A stretch of DNA of 58,839 nucleotides from Streptomyces fuscigenes (GCF_021556455.1 NZ_JAKGCV010000004.1:1-58839), one strand, 5' to 3'. Shown: positions 8,110-15,802, counted from the first letter of the stretch. Numbers and translations are program-made. The notes: generated from the sequence alone by a model not told the origin.

Positions 8110-8438
8110 GCCGCTCCTCCGGCGGCGGCCTCCTCGAGGGCGCGCCGCGCGCTGGTGGCGTAGGCGTGTCCGGCCGTACGGACGGCGTCCGCGTCGGTGT
8201 CGCCGGAGTCGTGGCGGTCCAGGGCGCGCCACACGGGCGCCAGGCGGCCGGCGCGCTGCTCCGTCCACGTCTGCCACCGGGCGAGGTCCCGCACGAGTTC
8301 CAGGGTGTCGCTGGCGGCCTGGCGGAGGCCGAGCTCCTGGAGGCGGGTGGCGACGTCGGCCAGGGTGTCCGGCCGGGCGGCGAGCTCCGCCAGGCTCCCG
8401 GCGTGCTCGTGGATGTAGTTGTGGCTCCCGCCGCTCAT
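8106..8438 (-). CDS. MSGGS-type small phage protein
   Basis: A 110-residue protein beginning MSGGSHNYIHEHAGSLAEL. Proteins that open with MSGGS and an aromatic pair and are predicted all-helical recur in phages and bacteria, and they are of unknown function. The remainder is helical, with RRALEEAAAGGAA at the end. The ATG is preceded by GAGAGGG. It is followed by an overlapping small gene and preceded by a 500-bp gap with two strong hairpins, so it probably starts a short unit with its own promoter. Confidence 0.65.
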   Translation of the reverse strand: MSGGSHNYIHEHAGSLAELAARPDTLADVATRLQELGLRQAASDTLELVRDLARWQTWTEQRAGRLAPVWRALDRHDSGDTDADAVRTAGHAYATSARRALEEAAAGGAA

Positions 8439-8496
8439 GGCGCCCTCTCGCTCCTGGTCTCCGGACCGGGAAGGGTAGAGCACCCGCGGACGTGAG

Positions 8497-8536
8497 CCGG
8501 CCCCCACCCCGTGCGTCTAGGGGAGGTGGGGGCCGG
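8497..8536. terminator. Perfect GC hairpin
   Basis: Arms 8497-8508 and 8525-8536, 12 bp, extended by ACCCC/GGGG pairing inside. It sits 59 nt upstream of the minus-strand start at 8438, so it cannot terminate that gene. It may end readthrough from the right or form a 5' leader stem. Confidence 0.45.
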
Positions 8537-8867
8537 AGTGGTGGCGCTTTCGGCCGGTCGGCATTTTGGCTACCCGATCGCCTGTCGGACCTCATCCGCC
8601 GGTGGCTGACCCCTGCACCGTCGAGCGCCGCAACCCCCGGGAGAGGTTGAGTCGGGGGGTGGGTGCCGTTCTTCCCGTATCCCGATCGCGGCCGCAGGTA
8701 CGCCCAGCCAGGCGCCGCCCAGCGTAGCCGGGTCCGGGGACGGGGTTGGAGAGCGCATGGAGGCGTAACGGGGGGCGTGTGTACGGGTGTTGCGTGCGCC
8801 TCCCGGGTGGCCGATACCGTTTGCCGTGCTGATCCTCTTCGAGGTGTCTGCTTGGCCCGGACGGCCT

Positions 8868-8898
8868 GGAGGTCCCCCGCGGCAATCGGGGGACCTCC
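8868..8898. terminator. Perfect GC hairpin before the gene at 8945
   Basis: Arms 8868-8879 and 8887-8898 (12 bp, 7-nt loop), followed by GCTTT on the plus strand. It may insulate the plus-strand gene at 8945 or act in its leader. Confidence 0.45.
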
Positions 8899-8944
8899 GC
8901 TTTCCGGTCCGTTGACGTCGGCTGAGGCGTGGGAGCCTGGCCGC

Positions 8945-9238
8945 ATGTCGCTGACTGAATCCCTCCTCCGGACGTTCATGGAGAACAACCCGCAGGCCCA
9001 CTACGCCGCGCTCCACGACGTGGAGGAGGCCGCCACCGTCCACCGCACCCGCATCGTGCTGGAGGCGCTGAGTACGGCGCTGGAGGCTGAGGGCCTGGAC
9101 ATGGAGGCACGGCGCCGGGTCGGCACCCGGCTCGTGGACACGTGCCTCCTGAGCGACCGGGCCCGGAAGTGGCGCAGTGAGGTGGAGCGCCTGGCGGCGA
9201 CCACGCCGGCCGCCAGCATCCGGGATGCGCTCCGGTAG
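8945..9238 (+). CDS. Small helical protein on the plus strand, unknown
   Basis: A 97-residue all-helical protein (MSLTESLLRTFMENNPQAHY ...) with a charged surface pattern and no Cys. The ATG has GGAG 9 nt upstream. It is convergent with the terminase operon: its stop at 9238 abuts the stop of the minus-strand gene at 9240. Like the gene at 7182 it is a lone plus-strand gene amid late genes, consistent with an accessory gene. No domain recognised. Confidence 0.6.
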   Translation: MSLTESLLRTFMENNPQAHYAALHDVEEAATVHRTRIVLEALSTALEAEGLDMEARRRVGTRLVDTCLLSDRARKWRSEVERLAATTPAASIRDALR

Positions 9239-9239
9239 G

Positions 9240-9452
9240 TCAGGCCGCTTCCCATTCGTGGGGGCGGCCCCCGCGCCACTCCACCCACGTCGGGTCATCG
9301 AGGAGGGTGTCCGGGTCGAGGAGGCCGGCTCCTTCGAGGAACACGATCAAATCGTGATCGCTGTGGGCGAGGCCGATGATGCGGTCGCGGATGGTGACGC
9401 GCCGGCCGCCGCTGGGCGACGGCCGGTGCACGACGATCGGCGCGTCCGACAT
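9240..9452 (-). CDS. Small conserved Streptomyces/phage protein
   Basis: A 70-residue protein (MSDAPIVVHRPSPSGGRRVT ... WVEWRGGRPHEWEAA). The pattern of RRVTIRDRIIGLAHSDHDLIVFLEGAGL followed by DDPTWVEWRGG resembles a short family I associate with Streptomyces genomes and phages; its function is unknown. An ATG 5 codons upstream (9467) is possible, but the one at 9452 gives the family-like MSDAP start. It lies 41 bp past the stop of the large terminase and is probably the last gene of that operon. Confidence 0.6.
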   Translation of the reverse strand: MSDAPIVVHRPSPSGGRRVTIRDRIIGLAHSDHDLIVFLEGAGLLDPDTLLDDPTWVEWRGGRPHEWEAA

Positions 9453-9493
9453 CACTGCAGCGTGCATCACGCCAGGGGGCTCCGCACGTCCGG

Positions 9494-11134
9494 TCACCGC
9501 GTGCGGGAGCTCCCGCCGCCGATGGCGCGCCCGTACCGAGACGCCGCCCGGCCGCCCTGGCCACCGGGCTGACCGCGGCGGGCCGGGGAGTGCACGGCGG
9601 ACGCTTTCAGCCACTCCGCGGCGAACGCCATGACCACCGCGTCTCCGCGGTCCGGGGACCGGCCCAGCCGCTTCACCAGGTCCTCCTTCGGCTCCACCCG
9701 GATCTTCGGCGGGACGCCGGTGGTGGTGTCCCACATCGGGGCGGTGAGATCGGCCAGGAGCTCAGTGTCCGGGGGGAGCATCACCTCCGGCTCGTACGCG
9801 GGGTCCAGGAGCTCCCGCATGCGCCAGTAGGCGGCGGAGCGCGTGTTGACGAACCCCCACTCCCCGTCACGGGTGCGGGCGGTCGTCTTCGCGGCGCCGG
9901 TGTACGCGAGGACGGGGGCCTCCAGCTCGCGGAGGCGGTCCACGACGCCGCCGCCCACGCCGATGGAATCGACCACCGGCATGATCTCCCCGGCCTCTCC
10001 AGTGGCCGCCTGGACGCGCGCCACGGTGCGCATGGTGTCTTCCTTGTCGTGGGCCTCCAGGCCCGTGATGGTGACGCCCCAGCGGTGCGCGAGGATCGTG
10101 GAGTCTCCGCCCGCGCGGGCGACGTCCACGCCGGTGAAGCGCCGGCCCTCCAGCGGCGGGCGGCCGGCCAGGTCCCACACGTGCCACCGCTCCACGGCCG
10201 CCTCCACCCACGCGAGGGGGATCACGGAGTCCTCGTCCGACGCGTGGAACTCGCCCTCCACGCGGTTGGCGTACATCGCGGAGTCCCGGCCCCACTGGCG
10301 GGCGCGCTGCTGCGCCCACTCCGGGGAGATCCGGCCGGCCGCGATCGCCTCCGCGAGGGTGACGTGGCGGACCCACCAGTCCTCCAGCCCGGGTTTGCGG
10401 GAGTGGATGTCGTAGAACCGGCCGGCGGGCGGGCCGGGCGTGGAGATCGCGAACGCGAAGGCCTCCGGGAGCTCTCCCGGGGGTCCGTCCGTGTGGCCGC
10501 CGGAGAACGCGCCCTCGATGGCGTCCCAGGTGCCGTCCGGGACGATCTTGGCCTCGTCGATGAGGTAGAGCAGGGAGTCAGCGTGGGCGCCCTCGATGAG
10601 CTCCGGCTTATGGGATGCCACGGGCGTGGCGGCGCCGTTCTCCAGCTTGAGGTTCAGCGCCAGGAGCTCCGTCCGCTCGGAGAACGGCTCCCGGCCCACC
10701 TGGTCCCACCGGATGCGCTTCGCCCACTTCCTCAGCTCCGGGACCAGGTAGACGGAGAGGTGTCTCCACGCGGAGGCCGTCATGATCACCTTCCAGTCGA
10801 TCCCGGCGGCCTCCCGGGTGGTGGCAAACCAGAGCACGGCGATCGCGGCCATGCCGGTCTTCCCGAGGCCGTGAGGGCCCCGTGCGGCGACGCGGCGGTG
10901 CGCGGGGATCGCGGCCAGGCAATCGTCCTGGTAGGCCGTCAGGCCCTCGCCCGGCTCCCACGCGAGGCAGTCCCGGGCCCAGCCGACCGGGTCGTACATG
11001 TAGCGCAGGACCCGGCGGGAGTTCTGGCGGGAGCGGGCCCGGCGGACGACGTCCCGGACCTCCCTCAGGGCCGTGATGTCGCCGGTCGCCACCAGCGCGC
11101 GGACCTCCCGCTCCAGCTCGGCGCGGGACCTCAC
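9494..11134 (-). CDS. terL: Terminase large subunit
   Basis: A 546-residue packaging motor that translocates DNA into the prohead with its N-terminal ATPase and cuts concatemers with its C-terminal RNase H-like nuclease. Visible motifs: Walker A GPHGLGKT (86-93), Walker B LLYLIDEA (188-195, catalytic Glu 194), ISTP coupling motif (230-233), nuclease acidic residues in FTGVDVARAGGD (Asp 336) and MPVVDSIG (Asp 388), and a third Asp in SPDRGDAVV near the C-terminus. All catalytic residues are present. The GTG start overlaps the stop of the small terminase by 4 nt. It works with the portal at 4730-6463. Confidence 0.93.
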   Translation of the reverse strand: MRSRAELEREVRALVATGDITALREVRDVVRRARSRQNSRRVLRYMYDPVGWARDCLAWEPGEGLTAYQDDCLAAIPAHRRVAARGPHGLGKTGMAAIAVLWFATTREAAGIDWKVIMTASAWRHLSVYLVPELRKWAKRIRWDQVGREPFSERTELLALNLKLENGAATPVASHKPELIEGAHADSLLYLIDEAKIVPDGTWDAIEGAFSGGHTDGPPGELPEAFAFAISTPGPPAGRFYDIHSRKPGLEDWWVRHVTLAEAIAAGRISPEWAQQRARQWGRDSAMYANRVEGEFHASDEDSVIPLAWVEAAVERWHVWDLAGRPPLEGRRFTGVDVARAGGDSTILAHRWGVTITGLEAHDKEDTMRTVARVQAATGEAGEIMPVVDSIGVGGGVVDRLRELEAPVLAYTGAAKTTARTRDGEWGFVNTRSAAYWRMRELLDPAYEPEVMLPPDTELLADLTAPMWDTTTGVPPKIRVEPKEDLVKRLGRSPDRGDAVVMAFAAEWLKASAVHSPARRGQPGGQGGRAASRYGRAIGGGSSRTR

Positions 11135-11562
11135 GGACCCCCCTCCGCCCCGCCGTCAGCGTCGCTGCCGTCGAACATGGCAAGGATCTCTTCGCCGAGG
11201 CGCTGCGCCTCCAGGTTGACCCTGGTCGGGGCCTTCGTGCCCTCCACGTCCGCCCGGCCGGCCAGACACCGGAGGATCACGTCCGCTGCCTTCTTGTCCT
11301 TCTTCTGGATCGCGTCCGGCCAGAACGCGGCCTGTAGCCGGTCGTAGCGGGCCACCGTGAGGGCGCGCAGCTCCTCCACGTTCTCGTGCTGCTCCCGGAG
11401 GTTCGCTTTCAGGGCCTCGCTCACCGCGGTGCACGCGGCGCCGGGTGAGGCGTAGCCGACGCGGTCAGCGATCGTCGCCCAGTCCACCCCGGCGATGCGG
11501 AGCGCCGTGGCCTGCGCTCGTTTCTTCGCCGCGGCGGCGCGCTGCGCCTTCGATGCGCCCAT
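11131..11562 (-). CDS. terS: Terminase small subunit
   Basis: A 143-residue DNA-recognition subunit. A basic N-terminus (MGASKAQRAAAAKKRAQ) leads into a helix-turn-helix (residues about 18-50, ALRIAGVDWATIADRVGYASPGAACTAV), the usual TerS pac/cos-binding domain. A helical oligomerisation region follows, with AAFWPDAIQKKDKKAADVILRCL, a pattern common in actinophage TerS. The ATG has GAAAGGGGG just upstream. It directly precedes terL with a 4-nt overlap. The 86-bp gap before it contains an imperfect GC hairpin (about 11599-11639). Confidence 0.85.
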   Translation of the reverse strand: MGASKAQRAAAAKKRAQATALRIAGVDWATIADRVGYASPGAACTAVSEALKANLREQHENVEELRALTVARYDRLQAAFWPDAIQKKDKKAADVILRCLAGRADVEGTKAPTRVNLEAQRLGEEILAMFDGSDADGGAEGGP

Positions 11563-11648
11563 GAGGCCCCCTTTCCAGGGTCTTGTGGGTTCCAGGGATG
11601 CCCGCGCCCCGGCCGTTCCGTGGGCGGGGGTGCGGGCGGGGCGGGGGG

Positions 11649-12449
11649 TTACATGCCGGTGGGGGTGGCGAACGCGCCGAGGACGCACCAGGAGTGCCAG
11701 CGGAAGAGGACTTCCGGGCAGCACCAGCCGGCCTCCTGGACGGCCTGGAGGAGGGTGGCTTCCGGGTAGGGCTGGAGGACACCGCGGAGGGCGCGGGCCT
11801 TCGCGCGGATCGCGGAGTCGGGGATGCCGTGCTGCTCCTTCCAGTCGTGGGAGGCGTCTCCGGCGATCTCCGCCCAGCGGGAGTCCGGGGGCCGTACCTT
11901 CTCCGCGACGATGAGCGCGCCGGTGGCGGCGGCGCCGGCGCGGGCGTTCGCCAGGGCCTTGACCCGGTCGCGGACGGGGAGGAACTGGAGGGTGAAGAGG
12001 GCCAGGGTGAGGTCCGCCCGGGCGTACTTCACGGCGGGCTCGCGGACGTCGCTGACGTCGTAGAGCGCGCTGAGGTTGGAGGCGCCGGAGAGTAGTTCCT
12101 CGGCGCGGGTGAGCATCGTGATTTCGCTGTCGATGAGGACCGCGTGGAGGGTGCGCTCCGGGTGGCGGGTGGCGATGCGGTGGACGGTGGTGCCGGTGGA
12201 GGCGCCGAGGTCGACCACCAGGCCGTCATCCGGGAGGAGCCAGTCCGCGGCCTCGGCCACCAGGTCCTGGATCGCGTCGTAGAACGGGACGGAGGCGCGG
12301 ACGTGCTCGGGGAAGACGGCGGTGACCTCGGGGGTGAACTGCCATCCGCCGCGGGGGAAGCGCTCCGCGATGTCCGGGCCGTCCTCCTCCCGTACGGCGC
12401 CGGAGGCGGGGGTGGTGGTGTCAGCCGTAGAGGCGGTGGTGTTCGGCAC
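11649..12449 (-). CDS. CmoA-like SAM-dependent enzyme (candidate carboxy-SAM synthase)
   Basis: A 266-residue class I methyltransferase fold that resembles CmoA along its length: GGWQFTPEVTAVFPEHV and SVPFYDAI near the start, SAM motif VVDLGASTGTT (78-88), LFTLQFLP (151-158), GALIVAEK (177-184), HDWKEQHGI (201-209). CmoA converts SAM plus prephenate into carboxy-SAM (Cx-SAM), in bacteria for tRNA cmo5U34. Aligned by eye with remembered E. coli CmoA, the residue at Arg199 is Ala 218, with Arg 219 next and Arg 215 nearby, so Cx-SAM synthesis is not certain. The GTG start, with GAGGT upstream, lies 29 nt inside the amidotransferase gene; the C5-methyltransferase is the next gene up. It may supply Cx-SAM to that enzyme. 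Alternative: a plain methyltransferase. Confidence 0.75.
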   Translation of the reverse strand: MPNTTASTADTTTPASGAVREEDGPDIAERFPRGGWQFTPEVTAVFPEHVRASVPFYDAIQDLVAEAADWLLPDDGLVVDLGASTGTTVHRIATRHPERTLHAVLIDSEITMLTRAEELLSGASNLSALYDVSDVREPAVKYARADLTLALFTLQFLPVRDRVKALANARAGAAATGALIVAEKVRPPDSRWAEIAGDASHDWKEQHGIPDSAIRAKARALRGVLQPYPEATLLQAVQEAGWCCPEVLFRWHSWCVLGAFATPTGM

Positions 12450-13833
12450 GGTAGTACCTCGCAGGGTCGGGGAGGGTGCGGGAGATGAGTGGCTTGAGGC
12501 CCAAGCCGTCCTGGAAGCCGACCTTCGGGCGGCGGGTGATGGAGGCGGGGAGCCGGTCGGCGTAGGCCGCGCTGAGGACGGCTTTGCGGCCGGCGGGGGT
12601 GTCGGCGTCTCGGACGACGTGCCGGGGCATGGAGAGGGCGAGGGTGACCAGCTCGGGGTCCAGGAACGGGAGGCGGGCCTCCACGCTGTGGGCCATGAAG
12701 GCTTTGTTGACGCGGGGGAAGTTCCGTACGGCCTGCGCGGCCACCAGGTGGCGGCGGTAGCCGTACCAGCCGGCCTCCGCGAGGCCCCGGTAGGCGTAGC
12801 CGTAGGAGGCCCAGAGCTCGTCCGAGCCCTCTCCGCTGTAGGTGACCTTGAAGCCGTCCGCGTGCATGCGGGCGGCGAGGGCGAGGCACGGCCAGGTGAT
12901 CTCCACCTGTGCCTTACGCGGCTGCTCGATGACCGCCAGGGCGTGGGTGAGGTCGTCCGCGGTGGGCGGCGCCACGTCCACCTCCACGAGCGTCACGCCC
13001 AGGGTCTCGGCGGCCTCACGGGCGCACCGTAGGTCTCGGGAGCGGGGGTCTAGGCGGGCGGTGTAGCAGGTGAGGCCGGGCCGGTGGCGGACGAGCTCGG
13101 CGACGATGGCGGCGGAGTCGAGGCCGCCGGAGAGGAGCGCGCACACGGGGACGTCGGCCACCAGGCGCCGGAACACGCCGCGCGCCAGGGCGCCCCGGAG
13201 CTCGCGGGCGGCGGTGTCCCGGGTGAGGGTGGGGTTCGGGGCGGCGGTGAGCTGGTGGTGGAGGTGCCGGCGGATGCTCCCGGCGGTGGAGAGTTCCCAC
13301 CACTGCCCGGCCGGTACGTCGACCACGGCCGGGCCGCAGCGCCGGCCGAGCGCCCGGAACGCTTTGAGCTCGGAGGCGACGAGGAGCGGGGCGGCCTGGT
13401 GGACGTGGAGGGGGACCTCGCCGTGGCGGTCGCGCGCCACGTGGAGGATGCCCGGGCGCCGGGCGTCGGTCCAGGCGAGGCCGTACATTCCGTCCAGGAG
13501 CGGGAGCGCCGTCTCGGGGCCGAGGACGTTCAGCGCGGCGGCCACGACCTCCGTATCCCCGCTGGTCGCCCAGGTGCGGCCGGGGGCTGCGTCCTCCACG
13601 CGGTCCGTGATGTCGTTCTGGTTGAACAGCTCCCCGTTGTAGACCAGGCACACGGGGCCGTCGCGATACGGCTGGTCCGCGCGGGCGGTCGGGTCCTGGA
13701 TCGCGAGGCGGGTGTGGCCGAGCGTCACCCCGCCCTCCTGAACCGTGGCGGCGGCGTCCGGGCCGCGGTGGTCGAGGGCGGCCACGGCCGCGGTGAGGTC
13801 CAGGGCGCCGGCGGCCGCGATGATGCCGCACAC
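12421..13833 (-). CDS. Asparagine-synthase-like glutamine amidotransferase
   Basis: A 470-residue class II glutamine amidotransferase / ATP-dependent synthetase. The N-terminal Ntn domain has the nucleophile Cys 2 (MCGII), RGPDA, RLAIQD (42-47), NGE (66-68) and GDTEV (92-96). The C-terminal PP-loop domain has SGGLDS (235-240), SGEGSDEL (333-340) and NKAFMAHSVEARLPFLDPEL. All parts needed to hydrolyse glutamine, adenylate a carboxylate and amidate it are present. It is shorter than typical AsnB (about 500-640). Lying between a DNA C5-methyltransferase and a CmoA-like enzyme, it is more likely to amidate a carboxylate on modified cytosine than to make asparagine for metabolism (inference). The GTG start is 2 bp past the methyltransferase stop. 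Confidence 0.85.
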   Translation of the reverse strand: MCGIIAAAGALDLTAAVAALDHRGPDAAATVQEGGVTLGHTRLAIQDPTARADQPYRDGPVCLVYNGELFNQNDITDRVEDAAPGRTWATSGDTEVVAAALNVLGPETALPLLDGMYGLAWTDARRPGILHVARDRHGEVPLHVHQAAPLLVASELKAFRALGRRCGPAVVDVPAGQWWELSTAGSIRRHLHHQLTAAPNPTLTRDTAARELRGALARGVFRRLVADVPVCALLSGGLDSAAIVAELVRHRPGLTCYTARLDPRSRDLRCAREAAETLGVTLVEVDVAPPTADDLTHALAVIEQPRKAQVEITWPCLALAARMHADGFKVTYSGEGSDELWASYGYAYRGLAEAGWYGYRRHLVAAQAVRNFPRVNKAFMAHSVEARLPFLDPELVTLALSMPRHVVRDADTPAGRKAVLSAAYADRLPASITRRPKVGFQDGLGLKPLISRTLPDPARYYRAEHHRLYG

Positions 13834-13834
13834 C

Positions 13835-15076
13835 TCAGATCACCCCGCGTTCGCGAAGCGGGATGAGGACCTGGTCCCGCACGGTCGCGGCGATGTGGCT
13901 CATCATCACCGGCGGGACCGCGCGGCCGATGCGCTCCCACCGCTGCTCATACGTCCCGGTGAGCTCGAAGTCCGGGGGGAACCCGCCGATGGCGCGGAGC
14001 TCCTGGAGGGTGAGTTTCCGGGCCTCGGCGTAGTGGGTCACGCCGGCCTTCGTGACGTGGCCGCCCTCCGCGCTGATCGTCTGGGCCGGCCGGTCCGGGG
14101 AGAGGCGCTTGAGGCTGAAGAACCGCTCCGAGGAGCCGCCGGGCGGGGTGTCACGCCAGGCCTCCCCGATCGCGTACCGGCTGATGGTGATGTCCTTCCC
14201 GGTCTCCGGGTCGTGCGTGACCTCCCCGGCTGGCGCCGGGTCGTGGACCTGGAAGTGACGGGAGTTCATGCCGCCCACGCCAACGGTGATCGCGGGGCTC
14301 GGCCTGTCCGTGACGTCGCCCTGGCCGCGCGCCCCGGACGTGTCGTGCACGAGGCGGGGGACGGCGGGGAGCGCGTCACGGACGGTGTACTGGTACGGGA
14401 GCGGCGCCGGGAAGGCGGGCTCCATGTTCAGGTCCTCGCGCACGCCCATGAAGATGAGGCGCTGCCGGGACTGCGGGACGCCGAGGCGGGAGGCGTCCAG
14501 GAGCCGCGCGGCCACGCGGTAGCCGGGGGCCTTGAGTGCGGACAGGATCTCCAGGAACATCCCCTTGGCCGTGCCCTTGACGAGGCCGCTCACGTTCTCG
14601 GCGACGAAGGTCCGCGGCTGGAGCTCGCTCAGGACGCGGGCGTACTCGAAGAACAGGTCGTCCACGCGCTGGTGGGTGTCGGAGTACGCCTTGACGGTGC
14701 CCCAGCCGGCCTCCCGCTTGCCCATGGTGGAGAACGCGGCGCATGGCGGGGACCCGTCGTAGAGGTCCAGCTCCCCCACGGCCAGGCCGGTGGCGGCGCA
14801 GATGTCCGCGCCGGTCACCTCGCGGATGTCCCGGGTGTCCAGCACGGTGTACGCCGCGGCGTTTGCGCGGTAGGTGTCCTGCGCTGCCGGGATGAACTCC
14901 GAGGCCCAGCGGACGCGGAAGCTGGCCATGCGGTAGCCGAGGGAGGAGCCGCCGCAGCCGCTGAACGTGGAGGCGGCAGTGAAGCCGTTCCACGGGAGTG
15001 CCCGGATCTCCTCCATGGACGGGACCCGGTACGGAGGCTTCGCCGCGGCCGGTGTCGCCGCGGACGGCCGCCGCAT
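13835..15076 (-). CDS. DNA cytosine-C5 methyltransferase with altered cofactor pocket
   Basis: A 413-residue C5-cytosine transferase with ordered motifs: I (FSGCGGSSLG, from residue 38), IV (GSPPCAAFS, nucleophile Cys 112), VI (AENVSG, Glu 160), VIII (QSRQRLIF), a target-recognition region (about 220-310), IX (RKLTLQELRAIGGFP) and X (RIGRAVPP). Two normally invariant residues differ. The Gln after the catalytic Cys (Q82 of M.HhaI) is Ala 113, and the motif X Asn (N304 of M.HhaI) is Arg 385. Those positions are changed in enzymes engineered for larger SAM analogues, and the second is the one mutated in M.MpeI N374K, which uses carboxy-SAM. ATG at 15076 overlaps the ParB-like stop (TGATG). Alternatively an ordinary anti-restriction methyltransferase with drifted motifs. 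Confidence 0.9.
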   Translation of the reverse strand: MRRPSAATPAAAKPPYRVPSMEEIRALPWNGFTAASTFSGCGGSSLGYRMASFRVRWASEFIPAAQDTYRANAAAYTVLDTRDIREVTGADICAATGLAVGELDLYDGSPPCAAFSTMGKREAGWGTVKAYSDTHQRVDDLFFEYARVLSELQPRTFVAENVSGLVKGTAKGMFLEILSALKAPGYRVAARLLDASRLGVPQSRQRLIFMGVREDLNMEPAFPAPLPYQYTVRDALPAVPRLVHDTSGARGQGDVTDRPSPAITVGVGGMNSRHFQVHDPAPAGEVTHDPETGKDITISRYAIGEAWRDTPPGGSSERFFSLKRLSPDRPAQTISAEGGHVTKAGVTHYAEARKLTLQELRAIGGFPPDFELTGTYEQRWERIGRAVPPVMMSHIAATVRDQVLIPLRERGVI

Positions 15077-15687
15077 CACTCCCCCGCCCCCGGGGCCGGC
15101 TTCCCGCTCCACGTGTAGGAGCACTTCGGACACTGGTACTCCGTGGGGATGTCCTCCCCGAACTGGGGGAACTCCTCCTCCCCCTCCTCCAGGGGCGGGA
15201 CGGCGTGCGCGATCTGGCGGACCTCGGCCTCCGTGTAGCCGGTGCCCTCGAACCCGTCGTCGTCCAGGTAGGACAGGAGCTCCGCCAGGGCGTCCCGGTC
15301 GTAGTCGCCCACATCGTTCGCCCGGTTGTCGACGAGGTTGATCCGGCGGGCGGTGTCGTCGTCGCAGACGATCACCTCCACGCGTGCGGCCGGCGTCCAG
15401 TCCTCGCCCTGGCAGACGCCACAGGGCCGTTCCTCACCCTGGTGGGTGGCGCGGTAGTCGCACGCGCCAGCGCCGTGGAGCTGGAGGGCCTGGAGCGTGT
15501 GGTTACCGGCCAGGACGACCAGCGGCCCGTCCGGCTGGACGTGACGGGCCACCAGGCCGCGATACTGCCCGTTTCGCTTGAGGCTGGAGAGGATGAGCTC
15601 CACGTCCCCGCGGCGGGCGTTGCCGGGGAACGGCTGGAGCTGGTCCAGGGGGACCGTGTCGGTACGGACGTGGGTGGAGGGCGGCAT
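15076..15687 (-). CDS. ParB-like nuclease-domain protein (copy 1)
   Basis: A 203-residue protein with an N-terminal ParB/sulfiredoxin-like domain: PLDQLQPFPGNARRGDVELILSSLKRNGQ, then LVVLAGNHTLQALQLHG (box II-like) and RRINLVDNRANDVGDYD. A Cys-containing insert (C ... PCGVC) splits the domain, and a CPKC pair near the end may bind zinc. Phages often carry ParB-like proteins next to DNA methyltransferases, with roles from nicking to DNA-modification partner. It heads the putative modification operon from a promoter-like block shared with the paralogue at 17263-18132. The ATG has AGGAG upstream. Confidence 0.8.
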   Translation of the reverse strand: MPPSTHVRTDTVPLDQLQPFPGNARRGDVELILSSLKRNGQYRGLVARHVQPDGPLVVLAGNHTLQALQLHGAGACDYRATHQGEERPCGVCQGEDWTPAARVEVIVCDDDTARRINLVDNRANDVGDYDRDALAELLSYLDDDGFEGTGYTEAEVRQIAHAVPPLEEGEEEFPQFGEDIPTEYQCPKCSYTWSGKPAPGAGE

Positions 15688-15721
15688 GGCGTTGCTCCTG
15701 GTCGCGTGGGGTCGGCGGCCC

Positions 15722-15747
15722 AGGAGGATAGGCGCCCCTCATGATCA
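15722..15747 (-). promoter_or_regulatory. Promoter-like block upstream of ParB-like copy 1
   Basis: A 26-bp block identical at 25 of 26 positions to 18173-18198, upstream of the second ParB-like gene. On the minus strand it contains TGATCATGA, a short GC stretch and TATCCT (15725-15730), a plausible -10 box. No TTGACA-like -35 is present, which suggests an activator-dependent or phage-specific promoter. Confidence 0.5.
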
Positions 15748-15802
15748 CTTTCAGACGGTCAGGGGAGCGCCCGTCGGCGTGCCCGGCGCCGGGGCGGAAT
15801 GA

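Larger units (their letters stand above)
8439..8944. other. Intergenic region with two hairpins, no gene recognised
   Basis: 506 bp between divergent small genes. It holds two perfect 12-bp inverted repeats (listed separately). A TTGACG hexamer near 8912 lacks a matching -10 box. No open frame here has convincing codon bias and a ribosome-binding site. Confidence 0.5.

Noticed and set aside
9590..11347. 585-codon plus-strand frame opposite terminase
   Set aside because: Composition is repetitive Gly/Arg/Val; terminase motifs on the other strand are complete.
13745..15118. 457-codon plus-strand frame opposite the methyltransferase
   Set aside because: Antisense to all ten C5-methyltransferase motifs; no homology-like features.
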